NCBI GenBank assembly: GCA_028386065.3
Contig: JAKUCV010002505.1
Span: 7,885 to 71,884 of the forward strand
Reading direction: 5' to 3'
From: Turnera subulata
Taxonomy: Eukaryota > Streptophyta > Magnoliopsida > Malpighiales > Passifloraceae
Length of the DNA: 64,000 nucleotides
The first letter of the stretch is position 1; the number at the start of each line of letters is the position of its first letter. Under the pieces are notes generated by a model. The model saw nothing but the letters and a program-made list of their open reading frames with translations. It had not been told where the DNA came from and searched no databases. The translations under genes were made by a program, and so were the position numbers. Shown here piece after piece: positions 1-11,764 of the stretch.

Positions 1-275
1 CAAAACTCTTTTGCCGATCCTGAGCAGCTCTCATGCACTGCTTAACCACCTCGATCTGATCAACAGTCTCCTGGACTAGGTCCGGACCAATCACCTGTCT
101 CAGACCTTCCTCATCCCAACAGATCGGACTACGGCACTTCCGCCCATACAAAGCCTCATAAGGTGCCATACCAATACTAGAGTGATACCCGTTGTTATAA
201 GCAAACTCAACCAACGGTAACGTCTCATCCCAAGAACCACTAAAATTGAGCACACAGGCTCTAAGCATATCCTGG
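1..275 (-). pseudogene. Ty3/gypsy (Tekay/Del-type) integrase C-terminal fragment
   Basis: Read on the minus strand this stretch is open throughout and encodes the part of a plant chromovirus integrase after the catalytic core. Recognisable motifs are LPLVEFAYNNGYHSSIG and APYEALYGRKCRSPI, followed by a segment ending in AAQDRQKSF. The frame runs off the left edge, so only about 91 codons are visible. Its upstream end stops abruptly at about 275, where unrelated DNA begins, so at least here it is a truncated copy. Integrase of this family inserts LTR-element cDNA into chromatin. The Tekay-like element at the right end of the window belongs to the same broad lineage, but the two visible parts do not overlap and cannot be compared. 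Confidence 0.85.
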
Positions 276-480
276 GGGATAAAAAGCATCACGTCCCGAG
301 TTCGAATCCCTAGTGCTGCAGCATGGTAAAGGATTAAACCTTGAAAAGGTGTGGGCTGAGGAATGTGATGTAACAATACCTGGATTTGGTGGGTCCCTCA
401 GGGGGAGGGCCTTCACACATAATATTTGAGAAAAAGCCTCAAGTTACATTTGAGGTAATTTACAACGAGAGAGAATTTTA
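276..480 (+). other. tRNA-like B-box segment, possible SINE remnant
   Basis: The bases around 300-315 (GAGTTCGAATCCC) match an RNA polymerase III B box as found in tRNA genes and plant SINEs. No matching A box and no cloverleaf could be found upstream, where the sequence joins the integrase fragment directly. The following stretch (TGGTGGGTCCCTCAGG near 389-404) resembles the body of some plant tRNA-derived SINEs. There is no clear poly(A) or poly(T) tail and no target-site duplication. A chance B box is possible. Confidence 0.3.
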
Positions 481-1455
481 TAGAGAGGCAGGACACGCAG
501 ATCCTATTTACTAAAAATAATAAAATTATACATATATACAATCACAATGTATACAAAGTCCATATCTAGTTCACCATGCCAAAACATACACCTTTAAAAG
601 CATTCATCTAATGCAAAATTAATTTATATATTTATAGTATTTCGGCAATAATAATTTTCAACTCTTGAAAATATGCCCATGATTATTATTATTTTATTCA
701 ATCTTATTGAATAAAATATGTTGTATATTAATCTCATTAATATAACGTATACGTAATAGTTAATCATATTAACATTTATAAAAATTAAAACATCTTTGTT
801 CCTTTCCGTTACAAAAAAACACGATTTAATAATTATAATAAAAGTTGAAAGACGCAGTTATATTCTCCCATAAAAAAAACGTAGTTGTATCCAATACAAA
901 TACTTTGTTATTAGGTTAATAGTTTAACTCACATATCAAATATGTATGTTATTATTACACCATTAGCATGCCCTTATCACATAAGAACAGCTACTGACGA
1001 TTTCCAAAAAATTACCTTTTTTTTGAGATAAATTAAAACAAATCTAATTTGTTTTACGACAAAACATTTTTTTTATATTAAAAGAAAAAAATTGTCGTAA
1101 TTAAAACACATGTAAAAATCCAACATATCATATATTATTGTAATCAGATCTTACACGGAAACAAAACAATTTTGTTTCTTTTAGAATTCGGCAAGCCTAT
1201 CAACATCAAACTAGTCTACCCCAATATTATTTAAATAATTCAGATCCAGTTTGAATAAAACAAATCGACGATTTTTATCCAATAAAAATTATATGTCTCT
1301 TTGTTTTGAAAAATAGCAGACCTGATAATCATGTTAACCAAATCGATTTATCATTATATCATATACAACAAAAACCGACTTCACCTTAAGAAATAAATAT
1401 TGCCGTAATTAGTATAAACATATAAATTATTATGTTCAATTAATTGGTAACCTAG
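481..1455. other. AT-rich DNA, no gene seen
   Basis: No sustained open frame or known domain is seen on either strand. Part of it may be the leader of the minus-strand copia-type element whose LTR starts at 1998, because that element's internal region should run leftward from 1455. One small hairpin is visible: TTACGACAA (1054-1062) pairs with TTGTCGTAA (1092-1100) across an A/T-rich loop. Confidence 0.5.
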
Positions 1456-1467
1456 GCTCCGCTACCA
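1456..1467 (-). promoter_or_regulatory. Primer-binding site of the minus-strand copia-type LTR element
   Basis: On the minus strand the bases read TGGTAGCGGAGC, one base after the CA end of the LTR. This resembles the initiator-Met primer site common in plant copia elements (TGGTATCAGAGC) but differs at three central positions. Copia1 and the Tekay gypsy element in this window carry the same variant. Confidence 0.65.
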
Positions 1468-1468
1468 C

Positions 1469-1998
1469 TGATGGTAGGCAGTAAACAATCTAATTGTGCA
1501 GCGGAATATATACAGATTGATTCCATAACATCAATTGAACATATATTAAAGAGGGTATTCAGTACTTACCCGAGTACTGAAGATCGCAGCAAATCAGAAA
1601 AGAACTCTTCTAATCACTAGTCACTTGGTTGTCGCAAACCACAGTGATCCTCTCTTGAGTATCACCTCCACAAGTAATTCACACAAGGCAGGGGTCAAGA
1701 ACTCTTTACAAGAGAACTACAATTGCCAAAACCCTAGAGAGCTAGTTAGGGATTTTGGCTCCAAGAGGAGAAGAAAGCTAGAGAACAATTCCCTCCGTTG
1801 GGTGTTATGTCTGTACATCAATACTATAAGATATATATTTATATACACTAGTCTATTAGGTTATAAGAAACCCTAATGAACTACTTAAATAATTAATTAG
1901 ACCAAAGCCCAAATAATTATTTAACATATACATAGACTATTATATAAAAATCCATATATTACTATTATTTTGATTTAATATTGGATCAAAATCCAACA
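1469..1998 (-). mobile_element. Copia-type 5' LTR, 530 bp, rest of element lost
   Basis: On the minus strand this begins TGTTGG (at 1998) and ends CA (at 1469-1470), followed by a primer-binding site, as expected for a plant Ty1/copia 5' LTR. A TATA-like run lies near 1830-1850. It sits inside the UDP-glycosyltransferase fragment, which stops exactly at the LTR start. No second LTR copy or pol domain is seen to the left, so the element is deleted or decayed after its leader. No target-site duplication can be checked because the far side is not recognisable. Confidence 0.65.
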
Positions 1999-2175
1999 CT
2001 ACCTTCAGCTCATCAGCCAGCAATCTTGAGTTCAAGATTTGGTCACCGAGATGCGGCATCAACACTATTTGACAATCACACATCAAAGCTTCCCACATAG
2101 ATGCAAACCCACAATGGCTCACAAAACATCCAACAGATGGGTGACTCAGGTTAGATGGGTGACTTAGCAGCAGCC
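1999..2175 (-). pseudogene. UDP-glycosyltransferase fragment (PSPG box)
   Basis: The minus strand encodes part of the plant secondary-product glycosyltransferase signature: [13 protein letters not shown], then [17 protein letters not shown] and RLLADELKV. The HCGF and DQ spacing resembles the group that adds a second sugar to flavonoid or other glycosides (UGT79/UGT94-like); the subgroup is inferred. Such enzymes transfer sugar from UDP-sugar to small molecules in the cytosol. Only about 55 codons of a roughly 450-residue protein remain. The N-terminal acceptor domain is absent, and the fragment starts just past the F-box stop codon. The C-terminal end is cut by the copia LTR. A short direct duplication (GTCACCCATCT at both ends) lies at the start. 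Certainly non-functional. Confidence 0.8.
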
Positions 2176-3378
2176 TTAAGAAACATAGGGAGAGGTTAGA
2201 GTTTGTGTGTAGGGTAGGGCCCCATTCCCCATGACTATACCGAATTTGATCGACTTCGCGTACTGCCAAGCTTTATAATCACCCTCTTCAAGACTATTAT
2301 TCCACCTTAGCACATGAAGATCACGGGAAAATTGAAGAATCATGTATCTACCATATTCCGTGAAAGACCGTGGTATGAAGTCGCACACATATTCTACACG
2401 ACCCTCACCCTCGTTACCAACTCCAAGATCAGGAAACGTAGTTCCAGTAAAAGAATATGAAATAAAGGGAACCCACGAAGCCTCGTTGCAGTATTCCTTC
2501 ATTACCCAGATAATGTTCTTGTAGCAATCCCTATGAGAAAAACAGAGATATTCGCCAACAACAACTCCCACGCTAGCGGATCTAAAACCAGGAGATATCT
2601 GAATTGGAGGGCTAAGGACATGATAAAACTTCTCCTTCTCCAAATCAAAAGCGATAGCAGCGATGATTTCACCCTTTTGTCCCTCCCAAGGTGATTCCTC
2701 CCGGGGTCTCGGCCAATGAAGTGCTCCATTGAAGAAGAGACCCATGTCCCCATTCCTTAGCATATGTTGCAAGTGCTCCACGTCAGGATTGTTCAATTCT
2801 TTCCAGGAACCTATTTTCAGTGAGAAAATCTCAACTTTATAGTCTCCAGGTCGGGGATCAAGAGGACTTGTAGCTGCAAAGACCTTGTAATCATTAGAGG
2901 CTGAATCATACCCGAAACCATAAGCATAGCTATAGGACCTATGTGGAAATTTTGTATGTGGCAATTTTCTACAGATACCCGTGAAAGGATTCCAGACAAA
3001 TGTCTCCTTCTTCCCACAATGGTTAGTAACATCTAAACAAACTAATCCATTGCATGATCCGAGAAAGAAATAACTCTGATCCGGACGTGCAGAGAATAAC
3101 TCAGGTGCCATATAACCTTGATTTTTTACTTTGCCGACGCTATAATCTGATAATACAACTCCAGTAAAAAGGTCTTGGTCATCAGATGGTTTCATCCCAT
3201 ACTTTAATATTATGCAGGGTTTATGAAGGAGTTTTGGACGTACGTTGAACTTGATCGCCAGCAAAGAGAACAACGACTTGGAGACTGACCTGAGTCGATC
3301 AATGGATTTAAAGGGTAACAAATCAAGAATCTCTTCAACAAGATCTGGAGGTAAATAACTACGATTTGGTGCTTCCAT
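2176..3378 (-). CDS. F-box protein with F-box-associated (FBA) domain
   Basis: Single uninterrupted frame of 400 codons, the usual length for plant F-box/FBA proteins. These act as substrate receptors of SCF ubiquitin ligases: the F-box binds SKP1/ASK and the C-terminal part recruits targets. The F-box lies at about residues 7-45 ([20 protein letters not shown], then [12 protein letters not shown]). FBA-type motifs follow: [43 protein letters not shown] and NGALHW. The ATG at 3378 was chosen because it lies six residues before the F-box; an in-frame ATG at 3462 adds 28 unrelated residues. The last 20 or so codons look unlike the family and may be read-through into flanking DNA after a lost stop. 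It is the only intact-looking host gene here. Target unknown; the resemblance to CPR1/CPR30-type proteins is general. Confidence 0.85.
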   Translation of the reverse strand: MEAPNRSYLPPDLVEEILDLLPFKSIDRLRSVSKSLFSLLAIKFNVRPKLLHKPCIILKYGMKPSDDQDLFTGVVLSDYSVGKVKNQGYMAPELFSARPDQSYFFLGSCNGLVCLDVTNHCGKKETFVWNPFTGICRKLPHTKFPHRSYSYAYGFGYDSASNDYKVFAATSPLDPRPGDYKVEIFSLKIGSWKELNNPDVEHLQHMLRNGDMGLFFNGALHWPRPREESPWEGQKGEIIAAIAFDLEKEKFYHVLSPPIQISPGFRSASVGVVVGEYLCFSHRDCYKNIIWVMKEYCNEASWVPFISYSFTGTTFPDLGVGNEGEGRVEYVCDFIPRSFTEYGRYMILQFSRDLHVLRWNNSLEEGDYKAWQYAKSIKFGIVMGNGALPYTQTLTSPYVS

Positions 3379-3680
3379 ATTCGTGGAGATCACCCGTTGT
3401 TCCGTATGGGTGGATCGCTTCATCAACAAGTAACCTGTTGTCGTCCGGTGCCCTAGTTTCATTATGCTTTATCTCCATGGACGACATATTTTCTTGTTTT
3501 TCCGATGACGACATATAAAATTTGTTTTTCCGATGACGAATGGCTAGGAGAAGAAGAGACTGATGGTTTTCTTTGTTTTTTTCGTTTTTGCGAAGAGAGA
3601 TCTTAATTTGTGTGTTTGTTGTTTCTTGCGTAATAATTTTTGCACATATGGGTGACAATTTTGGTGTGACGCGAGATTTG

Positions 3681-3690
3681 TATATTTATA
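3681..3690 (-). promoter_or_regulatory. Possible TATA box of the F-box gene
   Basis: The minus strand reads TATAAATATA about 300 bases upstream of the chosen ATG. The region between carries no other long frame and would be the 5' leader. AT-rich DNA gives such matches easily, so this is only a candidate. Confidence 0.3.
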
Positions 3691-3905
3691 ATTTTTTTTC
3701 CGTTTCTTTTTGGATTCAACGCACCGACTTCCTCGATCTCTTTATTTTCTATGTTTTGTGATAATTCTAAATATGAATGCTGAAAAATAATAAATTAAAG
3801 TCCTATTTTGTGATTATTAATTCAGGTGACTGCGCGCGGAAGTCTTGTGTATATATGCATGCGGAAGTATTAACAGAAAAACCTTGTCATCTTCTTCTGC
3901 CCCTT

Positions 3906-4058
3906 TACTTCAAACGAGAATCACAACAAACCCAGTGAACAGCACCATTGAAGGATGCCGAAGGTGACATTGGGAACTGGATATGTTCATTAATGCTTCT
4001 CCACAAATTAGTACTTCTAGGAGTGTAAATCATTGTTGGTGAAACCAGGGTGCCTAGG
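3906..4058 (-). pseudogene. Possible F-box-associated domain relic
   Basis: A 50-codon minus-strand frame contains IYTPRSTNLWRSI and SFNGAVHWVCCDS, which resemble the 'structure of the F-box-associated domain' pattern (a W-R-I strand followed by NGA-HW). No F-box or start codon is attached. It lies upstream of the intact F-box gene in the same orientation, which would fit a decayed tandem copy. LINE1 inserted just upstream of it. The match is short, so another origin is possible. Confidence 0.4.
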
Positions 4059-4206
4059 AAGAAAACCATAATCTTAATTATACATGATCACTTAATTTGA
4101 TACCATCTTGGGCTGCCCTAGCTTTTTTTTTTTTTTTTTTGATCTGAATGTGATAGAACTTTATTAAGCTGAAGAAACAGAACGGAGAACACCATCTCCG
4201 TTTACA

Positions 4207-7200
4207 TCAGAAAACAAGTAAAGCATTACAACCATCAAGCGGTTGTACAAAGTGAGATACACCAAGAGGAAACTTAAAAGTAAGAGATGCTAACCAATCT
4301 GCAACCTGATTAGCTTCACGATAAACATGAGTCAAATTTATCGACCATTCCCGGTTTAATAGCTACCGAACTGCTGTGAAGAGGCCAGCAAACCGGCGAT
4401 TACGAATGTCAGCCTCGCGAAGATGATTTACAACCTTTGCCGAATCAACTTCGACATCCACCAGTCGAAACCCCTTCTCCCAAATCTTCAGCAAACCAAC
4501 ATATAAACCCCATAACTCAGCTTGCAGTGGAGAACACTGCCCAATATTGAAACAGAAACCAGGAAGCCAAACTCCATGGCTATCCCTCACAACACCACCA
4601 GCTGAAGCAGACTGGGCACTCCCCCTAACAGCCCCATCAGTATTTAATTTGACTCTACCTGGTAGAGGGGCTTGCCACCGAATGAGGACAGTTTGAGTCC
4701 GAAGGACATTTAAACAAGCTTCTTTATGTAGAGCATCCATAAACTCTTTAGCACACACAATAATTTGATTACTTGGATTGAAGGGAGCCTCATCAGCACT
4801 GTCAAGTACAAGAGCATTACGCTAATTCCAAACTTTCCAGTATATCACACCAAACAGAACAAACCAAGGGATGGAAGAAAAGGTTGTTGTTTGATGAGAC
4901 AGGTTTACAAGAATCCAATCAGATATGGAAGAGAACTGAAAGAATTGCGTAGGGCCATGCTCTACAAAGACATTCCAGATGTCACGGGCCCAAACACAAT
5001 CACGAACCATATGCAACGCAGACTCATCCTCAAGAGAACATAAAGGACATAAAGCACAGGAAGCAAAATGACGTTGAACACGTTTTGCATTAGTAAGGAG
5101 AGCATCACGAGCTAAGAGCCAAAGAAACATACCAATCCGATGTGGTCCAGGCCAAGACCATATCAATTGCCAAATAGGTGAGGCCATGGCATCTTGGGAT
5201 GGACAGAGGAGATCATAAGCCACACCGGTCTTAAACACACCATTAGCCGTATGCTTCCAATAGGGGATATCCGGCCCACCATCAACTGTAGGCACTGGAG
5301 TAGATGCAATCTTCAGACAAATACAAGCTGGAAGAAACTGTTGGATTTTGCTCCAATCCCAACCTCCAAGTGGTGATACAAAACATCGGACAGGATCATG
5401 CAAGATAGTATCAGGGGGTGAAATGATCACAAACTGTATAAGTGGTCCAACCTCCGCAACCCAAATGTCAAACCAAAACTCAGCTTGTAAGCCATCTCCA
5501 ATACACCACTCCACTCCTTGCTGGATAATAGGCCACGACCTAACAATGCCCCTCCATAAAGTAGAGCACCGAGAAGTGCCTAAAGATGTTGGAATCGTTG
5601 CATTATAAGGGAGATACTTCCCCCGTAAAATGCGGACCTATAATGCCTCTGGATTGGCGACCAGGCCCCATCCCAACTTAGCAAGAAGAGCATCATTCTG
5701 ATGAGACAGGTGTCTTAACCCCAAGCCGCCATATTTCTTGGGAGAACAAAGGGTCTCCCAGTTGACTAAATGGCTCTTCTGGAATTCTGTAGTAGAACCC
5801 CAGATAAAAAATCGACAACGCTTTTCAATCTCATTCACCACTCCATTCGGAAGCCGGACTGTTTGCATAGTGAATAACGGCAAAGCAGACAATACCGATT
5901 TCGTGAGAGTAACCCTGCCAGCCAAAGAAAGATGCCGACCCTGCCAAGAAGTGAGTCTAGCCTTGACTTTTCCAACACATAATCATAGGTAGACAGGCCC
6001 ACCCTGCCATGAATAATTGGCACTCCCAGATACCTTCGAAGGTTGTCAGTTTCCGAAAAACCAAGACAGTCAACAATCTGAGTAGCAACCCTGCGATCCA
6101 CATTAGGAGAGAAAAAAATCCGGGTCTCACTATGGCTGACTTTTAAACCTGATGCACTGCAAAAAGTATCAAGACAACCCTGAATAATAGGAATTTGGTC
6201 TATAGTAGCTTCTGCAAACAGCACCATGTCATCCGCAAAGAAAAGATGGGAGAGAGGGGGACAACCATCTTTCAAAATGAACGGTTTCCAAAAACCACCA
6301 CTAACTGCTTCCCCAATTAACTGACTCAAACGTTCAACACAAAGCACAAAATGGTAGGGGGAGAGAGGGTCACCTTGGCGGACCCCACGTGAGGTAGCAA
6401 AGGAGGATGTCAAATCCCCATTCCAAAGAATCCGCATGCGTGTACCCACAACACACCTCATAATACAATCCACAAGAGAAGTGGGCAAGCGGGCATCCAC
6501 AAGAGTGTCTCGAATAAATTGCCAACTAAGCCGATCATAGGCTTTCTCAATATCGATTTTAATGGCCATTATAGCAGACCCGCTCCGTTTGATCCTCATA
6601 GAATGAACTGCCTCCTGCACCACAACTATGTTATCCGTAATGTGCCTTCCCGGAATAAAATTAGACTGGGCTGGAGCAACCAGAGAAGTAAGTATTGGTT
6701 TCAGCCTATTAACAATAACCTTAGTAAGAGTTTTATAAAGAACAGAGCACAACCCAATTGGCCGAAACTGTGACATGATTTCAGGAACATCAACTTTTGG
6801 TATGAGAACCAAGTAAGTGTCATTAAGGGAAGAACTCCATGTCTGGCCGGTGAAAGCAGTACGGATAAAAGAACAAACAGAACTAGCCACAACCTCCCAT
6901 TGGGAATGAAAGAAAGAGGCATGAAACCCATCGGGACCGGGTGCTTTATGAGGACCAATATCAAAAATGGCAGATTTTATTTCGACATCCGACACATCAG
7001 TAGACAATGCAGCCAGCAAAGTAGGTGCAATAGATGGGAACAAACCCGAGATAGGGAATACTGGACGATGAGAAATTTCCTCATGAAAGAGATCACTGAA
7101 GAAGTTAACAGCCATATCTTTAAGTGCACTATCATCAGAAATCCAAACCCCTTGTTCATCCTTCAACACAGAGATTTTATTCCTACGACGCCGAGCAATG

Positions 7201-8279
7201 ATGCAAGCATGATAAAAGGCTGTGTTACGATCATTCTGAGATATCCACTGCCCTCTAGACTTTTGAAACCATAGGATCTCCTCCTGAATAAGTACCGTAT
7301 TCAATTCTTGGCGTAGCTGGATCTCAAGAGCAGAGTGGTAAGCAGATAAATTCTGAGATAACAATTTTTGAATACCAGATATCCGAGCTAAAAGAATTCT
7401 CTACCTATGGAAAATATTACCGAACACCAAAGAATTCCAGTGTTGAAGCTGTACCGCCAAACTATTGCATGCCATATCAGCCGGAAAATCCGCCTGCCAA
7501 CTAGATTTGACAAAAGCTGTAAAATTCTCATGAGTAAGCCAAGAAGGTTGAAATTTAAAAGGCCTAGGAGTTGTTGCCCTCGGACCACTTGGACCAGAGA
7601 AATCAATCAAGAGAGGATGATGATCAGAATACATTAAAGGAAGGTGGTAGACCATGGCGTTAGGATGACAAGTTAGCCAATCCTGATTACATAATGCATG
7701 ATCTAACCTCACCCAAGATAAAGCACGCCTCCAGGTGAAAGCTGGACCAGAAAATCCCAAGTCCAAAAGAGAGCAAGTCTCCAGACAAGTCGAAAAAGAC
7801 CGACATCCCCGCCTTGACGAAAGACCCCGAGCCTCCGAGGAGCTGAGGATTGCATTAAAATCCCCACAGAGAATCCACGGGCCCGAAAGAACCTCTGCCA
7901 TAGAACAGAGATTTGCCCACAGATGGCGTCTAAGGGCAGCACGCGGGCTGCCATACACTACAGTCAAGAAAAAACTATGCACGCCATACTGAATTCGCAT
8001 GTGAATATATTGGAGATGATTATAAATCACTTCCACTGTAACCAAAGCACCTTTCCACAGAACCCAAATGCCTCCCGAATACCCCACAGCTTCTACCCGG
8101 TGAGAACGAGAGTAACCCAAAAGACTAATAACTCTGGAAGCACGACGACCACTGATTCTGGGCTCAACCAAAATCAACATAGAAGGACGATGAATGCGAA
8201 CATACTCCTTCAGTGACACTCGGAAATCAGTAGAACCTGCACCTCGGCAATTCCAGCAAAATATTTTGAAATTAATCAT
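4207..8279 (-). pseudogene. LINE1 ORF2: endonuclease, reverse transcriptase, zinc finger, RNase H
   Basis: Starts at 8279 with the endonuclease (CWNCRGAG, CGDFNAIL, RLDHALCN, SDHHPLL), ending at an in-frame stop at 7401-7403. The same frame continues into the reverse transcriptase, which keeps GVRQGDPLSP and the catalytic FADD (6228-6239). A one-base shift near 5965 moves the reading to another frame, which carries the rest of the polymerase, zf-RVT (CALCPLC, HMVRDCVWA) and a plant RNase H (KLNTDGAV, AELWGLYVGL, VEVDSAKV, REANQVADWLA). That frame has further stops at 5638, 4822 and 4363 and ends at 4207. Apart from one shift and four stops the domain order is complete. It would nick target DNA and copy the LINE RNA into it. 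Confidence 0.9.
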
Positions 8280-8311
8280 AAAATAAATATAAGAGGAATG
8301 AAAATAGGACC

Positions 8312-10156
8312 TTAAGACAAGTCCGAAGTGGGTGCCACACCACTGCCCTGACCCCCAGAAACACCATTGTAAACAAAGGACGGGACTCCACCCTCACTCT
8401 TACTGGAATTGACAGTCTTGATAGGTATGGTGACCGGTTTCTTCAGATTAAAAGACACCCCACCCCCCTGTCCATGAATAGAACTAGTAATAACGGAATT
8501 CAAATCCAGGGGCCTCGTGAGCTCCTCATTACTCTGCGAGCGAGAGACCATACCAGCAGAAGACGAAGGGGAAACAACAGAAGCCTTGTCTGTATTGGGG
8601 ATCACTAAAGGATGGGACGAAAACGGTAAAGTGACAGCAGAGTGAGATGGCACGGGTCCATTGGGCTTATTAGTAGTTTGAGCTGGTGTAGCTAAAACAG
8701 TGGATGCAGATGGACCCACAGGTCCCGAACAATTTTGGGTTGTACCAGCCTCAACCTGCTGATTATCATGGACTTTCTTTTCTTTCTTCTTATTAGTCTT
8801 TTGGGGCTTGTTGGGACCAATTCTGAGAGCAGATGCCCTCTGAGCAAGAATGGGGCAATCCGGACCATTAGTTGCTACAGTGGAATTCAAATGGTCACTC
8901 ACCAGCACCTCTTTTCCTTTTCCAGAGCTCACGGTAGCAGTTCGTTGGGGAGCCTCCAAAATATTTTCAGATAGAATATTAAATCTAGATCCCGAATTCT
9001 GAGCATTAACTGGATTCGAGGTTGTTACTGCTGGCTCCTTCCATACACGTCTTCTCGCCGGTCTAGTTGCATTCTTCCATTCACCTAGCATGGAATTATC
9101 CCGGACCTCTACCGCCGGCCAATGGGATGCACTAGAGCTGCTGGGCACAACTGGAGGAGCCGAACTGGATGGAATTCTGTGGGCACCGAGGGAGCAGAAG
9201 ACGCCAAAGGACAGGCAGTAACAGGATGTCCAACACACCCACAAGACAAACACACTTTTGGGAGCCCCTCATATGAAACATTATACATTCGGTTCTCAAA
9301 TAAAACCTTTCCCTTAAGAGGCTTGGTCAAATCCACATCAACGGCCACTTTAGCATACTGTCCTCACTCAGCTGTGTGAGTTTTGACGTCAATCTTGATG
9401 GTGCGCCCAACTAAACTACCCAAAGCTCCAAGAATTCTCGGGTGATACAAAGATGGAGCTAAATCTGCAAACTGCACCCAGACAACGGCATGGGAGAGCC
9501 GGTCCTCTGAAGCCCTGAAATTAGGAGACCAAGGCTAAACCGCAAGAGCATTCCCTAGAATCTGCCATGGTCCATCACAAAGGCGTGGACGCAATCTGCT
9601 GTACGCTCAAAACGAACAAGATAATAATTATTGACTAAATCAATAACCCGGAATTTACCTTGAGGTCTCCACAGCGTTTGCAGGCGTGAGCAAAGAGCTT
9701 TGTATCCGATCAGCCGACCAAGTAGTTTAACCACAACTGAGTTGGACCACTATTTGGCCAAACGAGATTTGAAAGGCACGGATAACTCAATGCCCCTCCC
9801 ATTCTCACCGTCAATAAACACGATATCCCCTTCTTCATATTCCACATCTTCGTCCAGATCCCACTCATCCTCCGACAAGGCAACAGCATCCCTGAAACTC
9901 CGAACAGGGGGTGGATGCACTGCTGCCGGCTTTGATTGAGTGCTTGGAGAAGCATCAGGGAGTACTTCGTCCGGGGCAACATGAGACTCTTCATGTACCG
10001 CATCCAAGAACTCTTCATCTGCTTGCAAAAGCTCCACATCACCATTAGCTTTAGTTTTCTCCCTCAAAGGACCAGAGGCCTCTGGGAATCGGGTTGAACG
10101 ATTTGGCCAGTATCCGGCGGGTCCAAATCCGTGGAAATCTCGGTCGCTTGACTCAT
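8312..10156 (-). pseudogene. LINE1 ORF1: DUF4283/zinc-knuckle RNA-binding protein
   Basis: A start codon at 10156 opens with MSQATEISTDLDPPDTG and is broken by a frameshift after about 25 codons. Further frames carry an acidic segment, a DUF4283-like region (near 9760-9560: LLGRLIGYKALCSRLQTLW, FRVIDLVNNYYLVRF), a basic strand and a zinc knuckle (CLSCGCVGHPVTACP near 9240). A Ser/Thr/Pro-rich tail ends at a stop at 8312, 33 bases before ORF2. ORF1 proteins of this type bind the element's RNA in the cytoplasm. Several frameshifts and at least one stop (near 9748) disable it. Confidence 0.8.
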
Positions 10157-10248
10157 GAGTCCGGCGCCGACCTTGGAAAACCCTAGAAAGCGACAGAGAG
10201 AATTCCGAGTTTTTAGCGGCGGGTTCAAATATATTTGCCCTAGCTTTT

Positions 10249-10420
10249 ATATCCAACATATTGACCTCAACATGATAACCTCAAGTAGTTGACTTCCCCG
10301 ATCCTTCTCAACTTGCTCAAACATATGCTGATTACTCCCAATCCAAATACTCCAAAATTAACTGTCGCAAAGAAGATAAATAATAACCAAAGAAGATCTA
10401 GATCGACAACAGGTATCCAG
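10249..10420. repeat. Dispersed relic copy A, left part
   Basis: This stretch is similar to 41985-42120 (shared runs such as CTTGCTCAAACA, TCCAAATACTCCAAA, CTGTCGCAAAGAAGA and AGAAGATCTAGA). The relic continues after LINE2, which inserted into it: the last 14 bases (CAACAGGTATCCAG, 10407-10420) reappear at 23020-23033. On the minus strand one frame looks like the tail of a plant LINE (copy B reads VWSIWIGR), so an old LINE 3' end is a plausible origin. Confidence 0.55.
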
Positions 10421-10595
10421 TTTTTTTTTTTTTATGCAAGCGAGATCATTTATTACGAAGAAGTGTGAATATTTACAGTAGTAACTGCATGTTCAACAAC
10501 CATGCAGGCAAAGTGAGCAAAAATTACAATGAGCCCAAAAACAGGGGAGACACATCAGCTATAATCTCAGAAAACGTGTCAATGGAGTTACCAAG

Positions 10596-11354
10596 CTAAC
10601 TGATCGCCAAACGATGGAAACAGCGTCTTGGGGCCTTCCACAGCTTCAAGAACACAGCATCTGACATGATGAGGGAAGAACTGAAAGGGATGTCAGTGTG
10701 TAATGCCTTGATCCAGAAAATTGCGTGGACTATAGCCAAATCCACCAGCTTCACTGGCTCTCTATTAATCCCATGAAAGGCACTCTGGTTTCTCTCGAGC
10801 CATAGTGTCCATAGGGCAGAAATACAGATCATAAACCACCACGATCTGCTGCATGAATCGGGAGTCAGAAATGTCCATTGCAGCAAAAAATCTTTCAGTG
10901 TTGCCGGAATGCACCATTGAACTCCCCACCACTTACAAATTTTTTACCACACTAACCACGCAACAGAACAATGTAGCAGTAGATGGTCCCAGGACTCGAG
11001 ACTACAAAGGCACATGGGGCACATTGAATCTGCCAAATAAATGATTCCTCTCTCATGGAGAGCATCCTTGGTAGCAATGCCATGGTTCAAGGCAAGGCAA
11101 AGCCAGCACTCAATCTTATGGGGTAGGAGTGAGAACCAAATGTAGGGCCTAGGCCTGAAGGACCCAAGTTGGGAATAAATGAAAGCTCTGCCCAGTTTTA
11201 CTGAATAGATGCCATTTGGATTGGACAGCCACCATCTTTGATCGAACTGTGAGGGAGATAACGGAACAGAATTAACAATGTCTTGCATTTCATTCAACAT
11301 AATATTTTCCGAGTCCCATAATCGTCTACGCTAACAATTTTTCCAAACAGGTCC
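10596..11354 (-). pseudogene. LINE2 ORF2, C-terminal part (zf-RVT and tail)
   Basis: The minus strand encodes the cysteine-containing zf-RVT region (WWLSNPNGIYSVKLG, HKIECWLCLALNHGIATKD, CPMCLCSLESWDHLLLHC) and, after a frameshift, the typical LINE end (ALWTLWLERNQSAFHG). No RNase H motifs follow, and the frame stops at 10596. The upstream part of the same protein lies at 17737-20547, on the other side of copia1. Confidence 0.85.
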
Positions 11355-11764
11355 TGTTGGAATAAAGACAAAAGTACACCCACAATGGGGTGCACAGTCA
11401 TGAATGGTTGTAGAGACCTCCACTAAGCAGGCAGCAATAATCTGTTCACCCACAATGAGCACAGAAAGATTATTGTTGTGCTGTAAAGTAAAGTAGAGTG
11501 TTATCTCAACAATCAGGCCACTATGGTTTTTGCTATAAACTGGTAACCTACCGGGTGATACTGCAATGTATGAAAAACCAACGCAGACACATATAGAAAT
11601 AGTTGAGAGCAGAGAAAAGAGGGTTTAGGTTGTGGAGACTCAGAAGTCGATCCAACAAACCGTGACGACTTCTACCGACCGGTAAATCGAGCTAAGCTTC
11701 CGATCCTGCTTCCGTTGTAATGCTAGGAAATATAAGTAAGTTTCATGCACTATGCTTTCCTTCA
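11355..11764 (+). repeat. Copia1 5' LTR
   Basis: 410 bp, TGTTGG...CA. The last 130 bases (U5-like, with TCTACCGACCGGTAAATCGA) have recognisable relatives in the copia2 LTR, while the first part does not. The primer-binding site TGGTAGCGGAGC starts at 11766. Confidence 0.9.

Larger units (their letters stand above)
4127..10235 (-). mobile_element. LINE1: full-length L1-like non-LTR retrotransposon, degraded
   Basis: The element is about 6.1 kb on the minus strand. Its poly(A) tail appears as a T run at 4127-4140. ORF2 and then ORF1 follow toward 10235. The 13-bp sequence TGCCCTAGCTTTT occurs at 4114-4126 and again at 10236-10248, directly outside both ends, and is the target-site duplication expected from target-primed reverse transcription. 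ORF2 has an APE-type endonuclease, reverse transcriptase, a zf-RVT cysteine cluster and a C-terminal RNase H, as in the RNase H-bearing plant L1 lineages. Stops and frameshifts in both frames show the copy is dead. Confidence 0.95.

Noticed and set aside
300..320. tRNA gene
   Set aside because: Only a B-box-like motif is present; no acceptor stem, A box or anticodon arm could be folded by eye.
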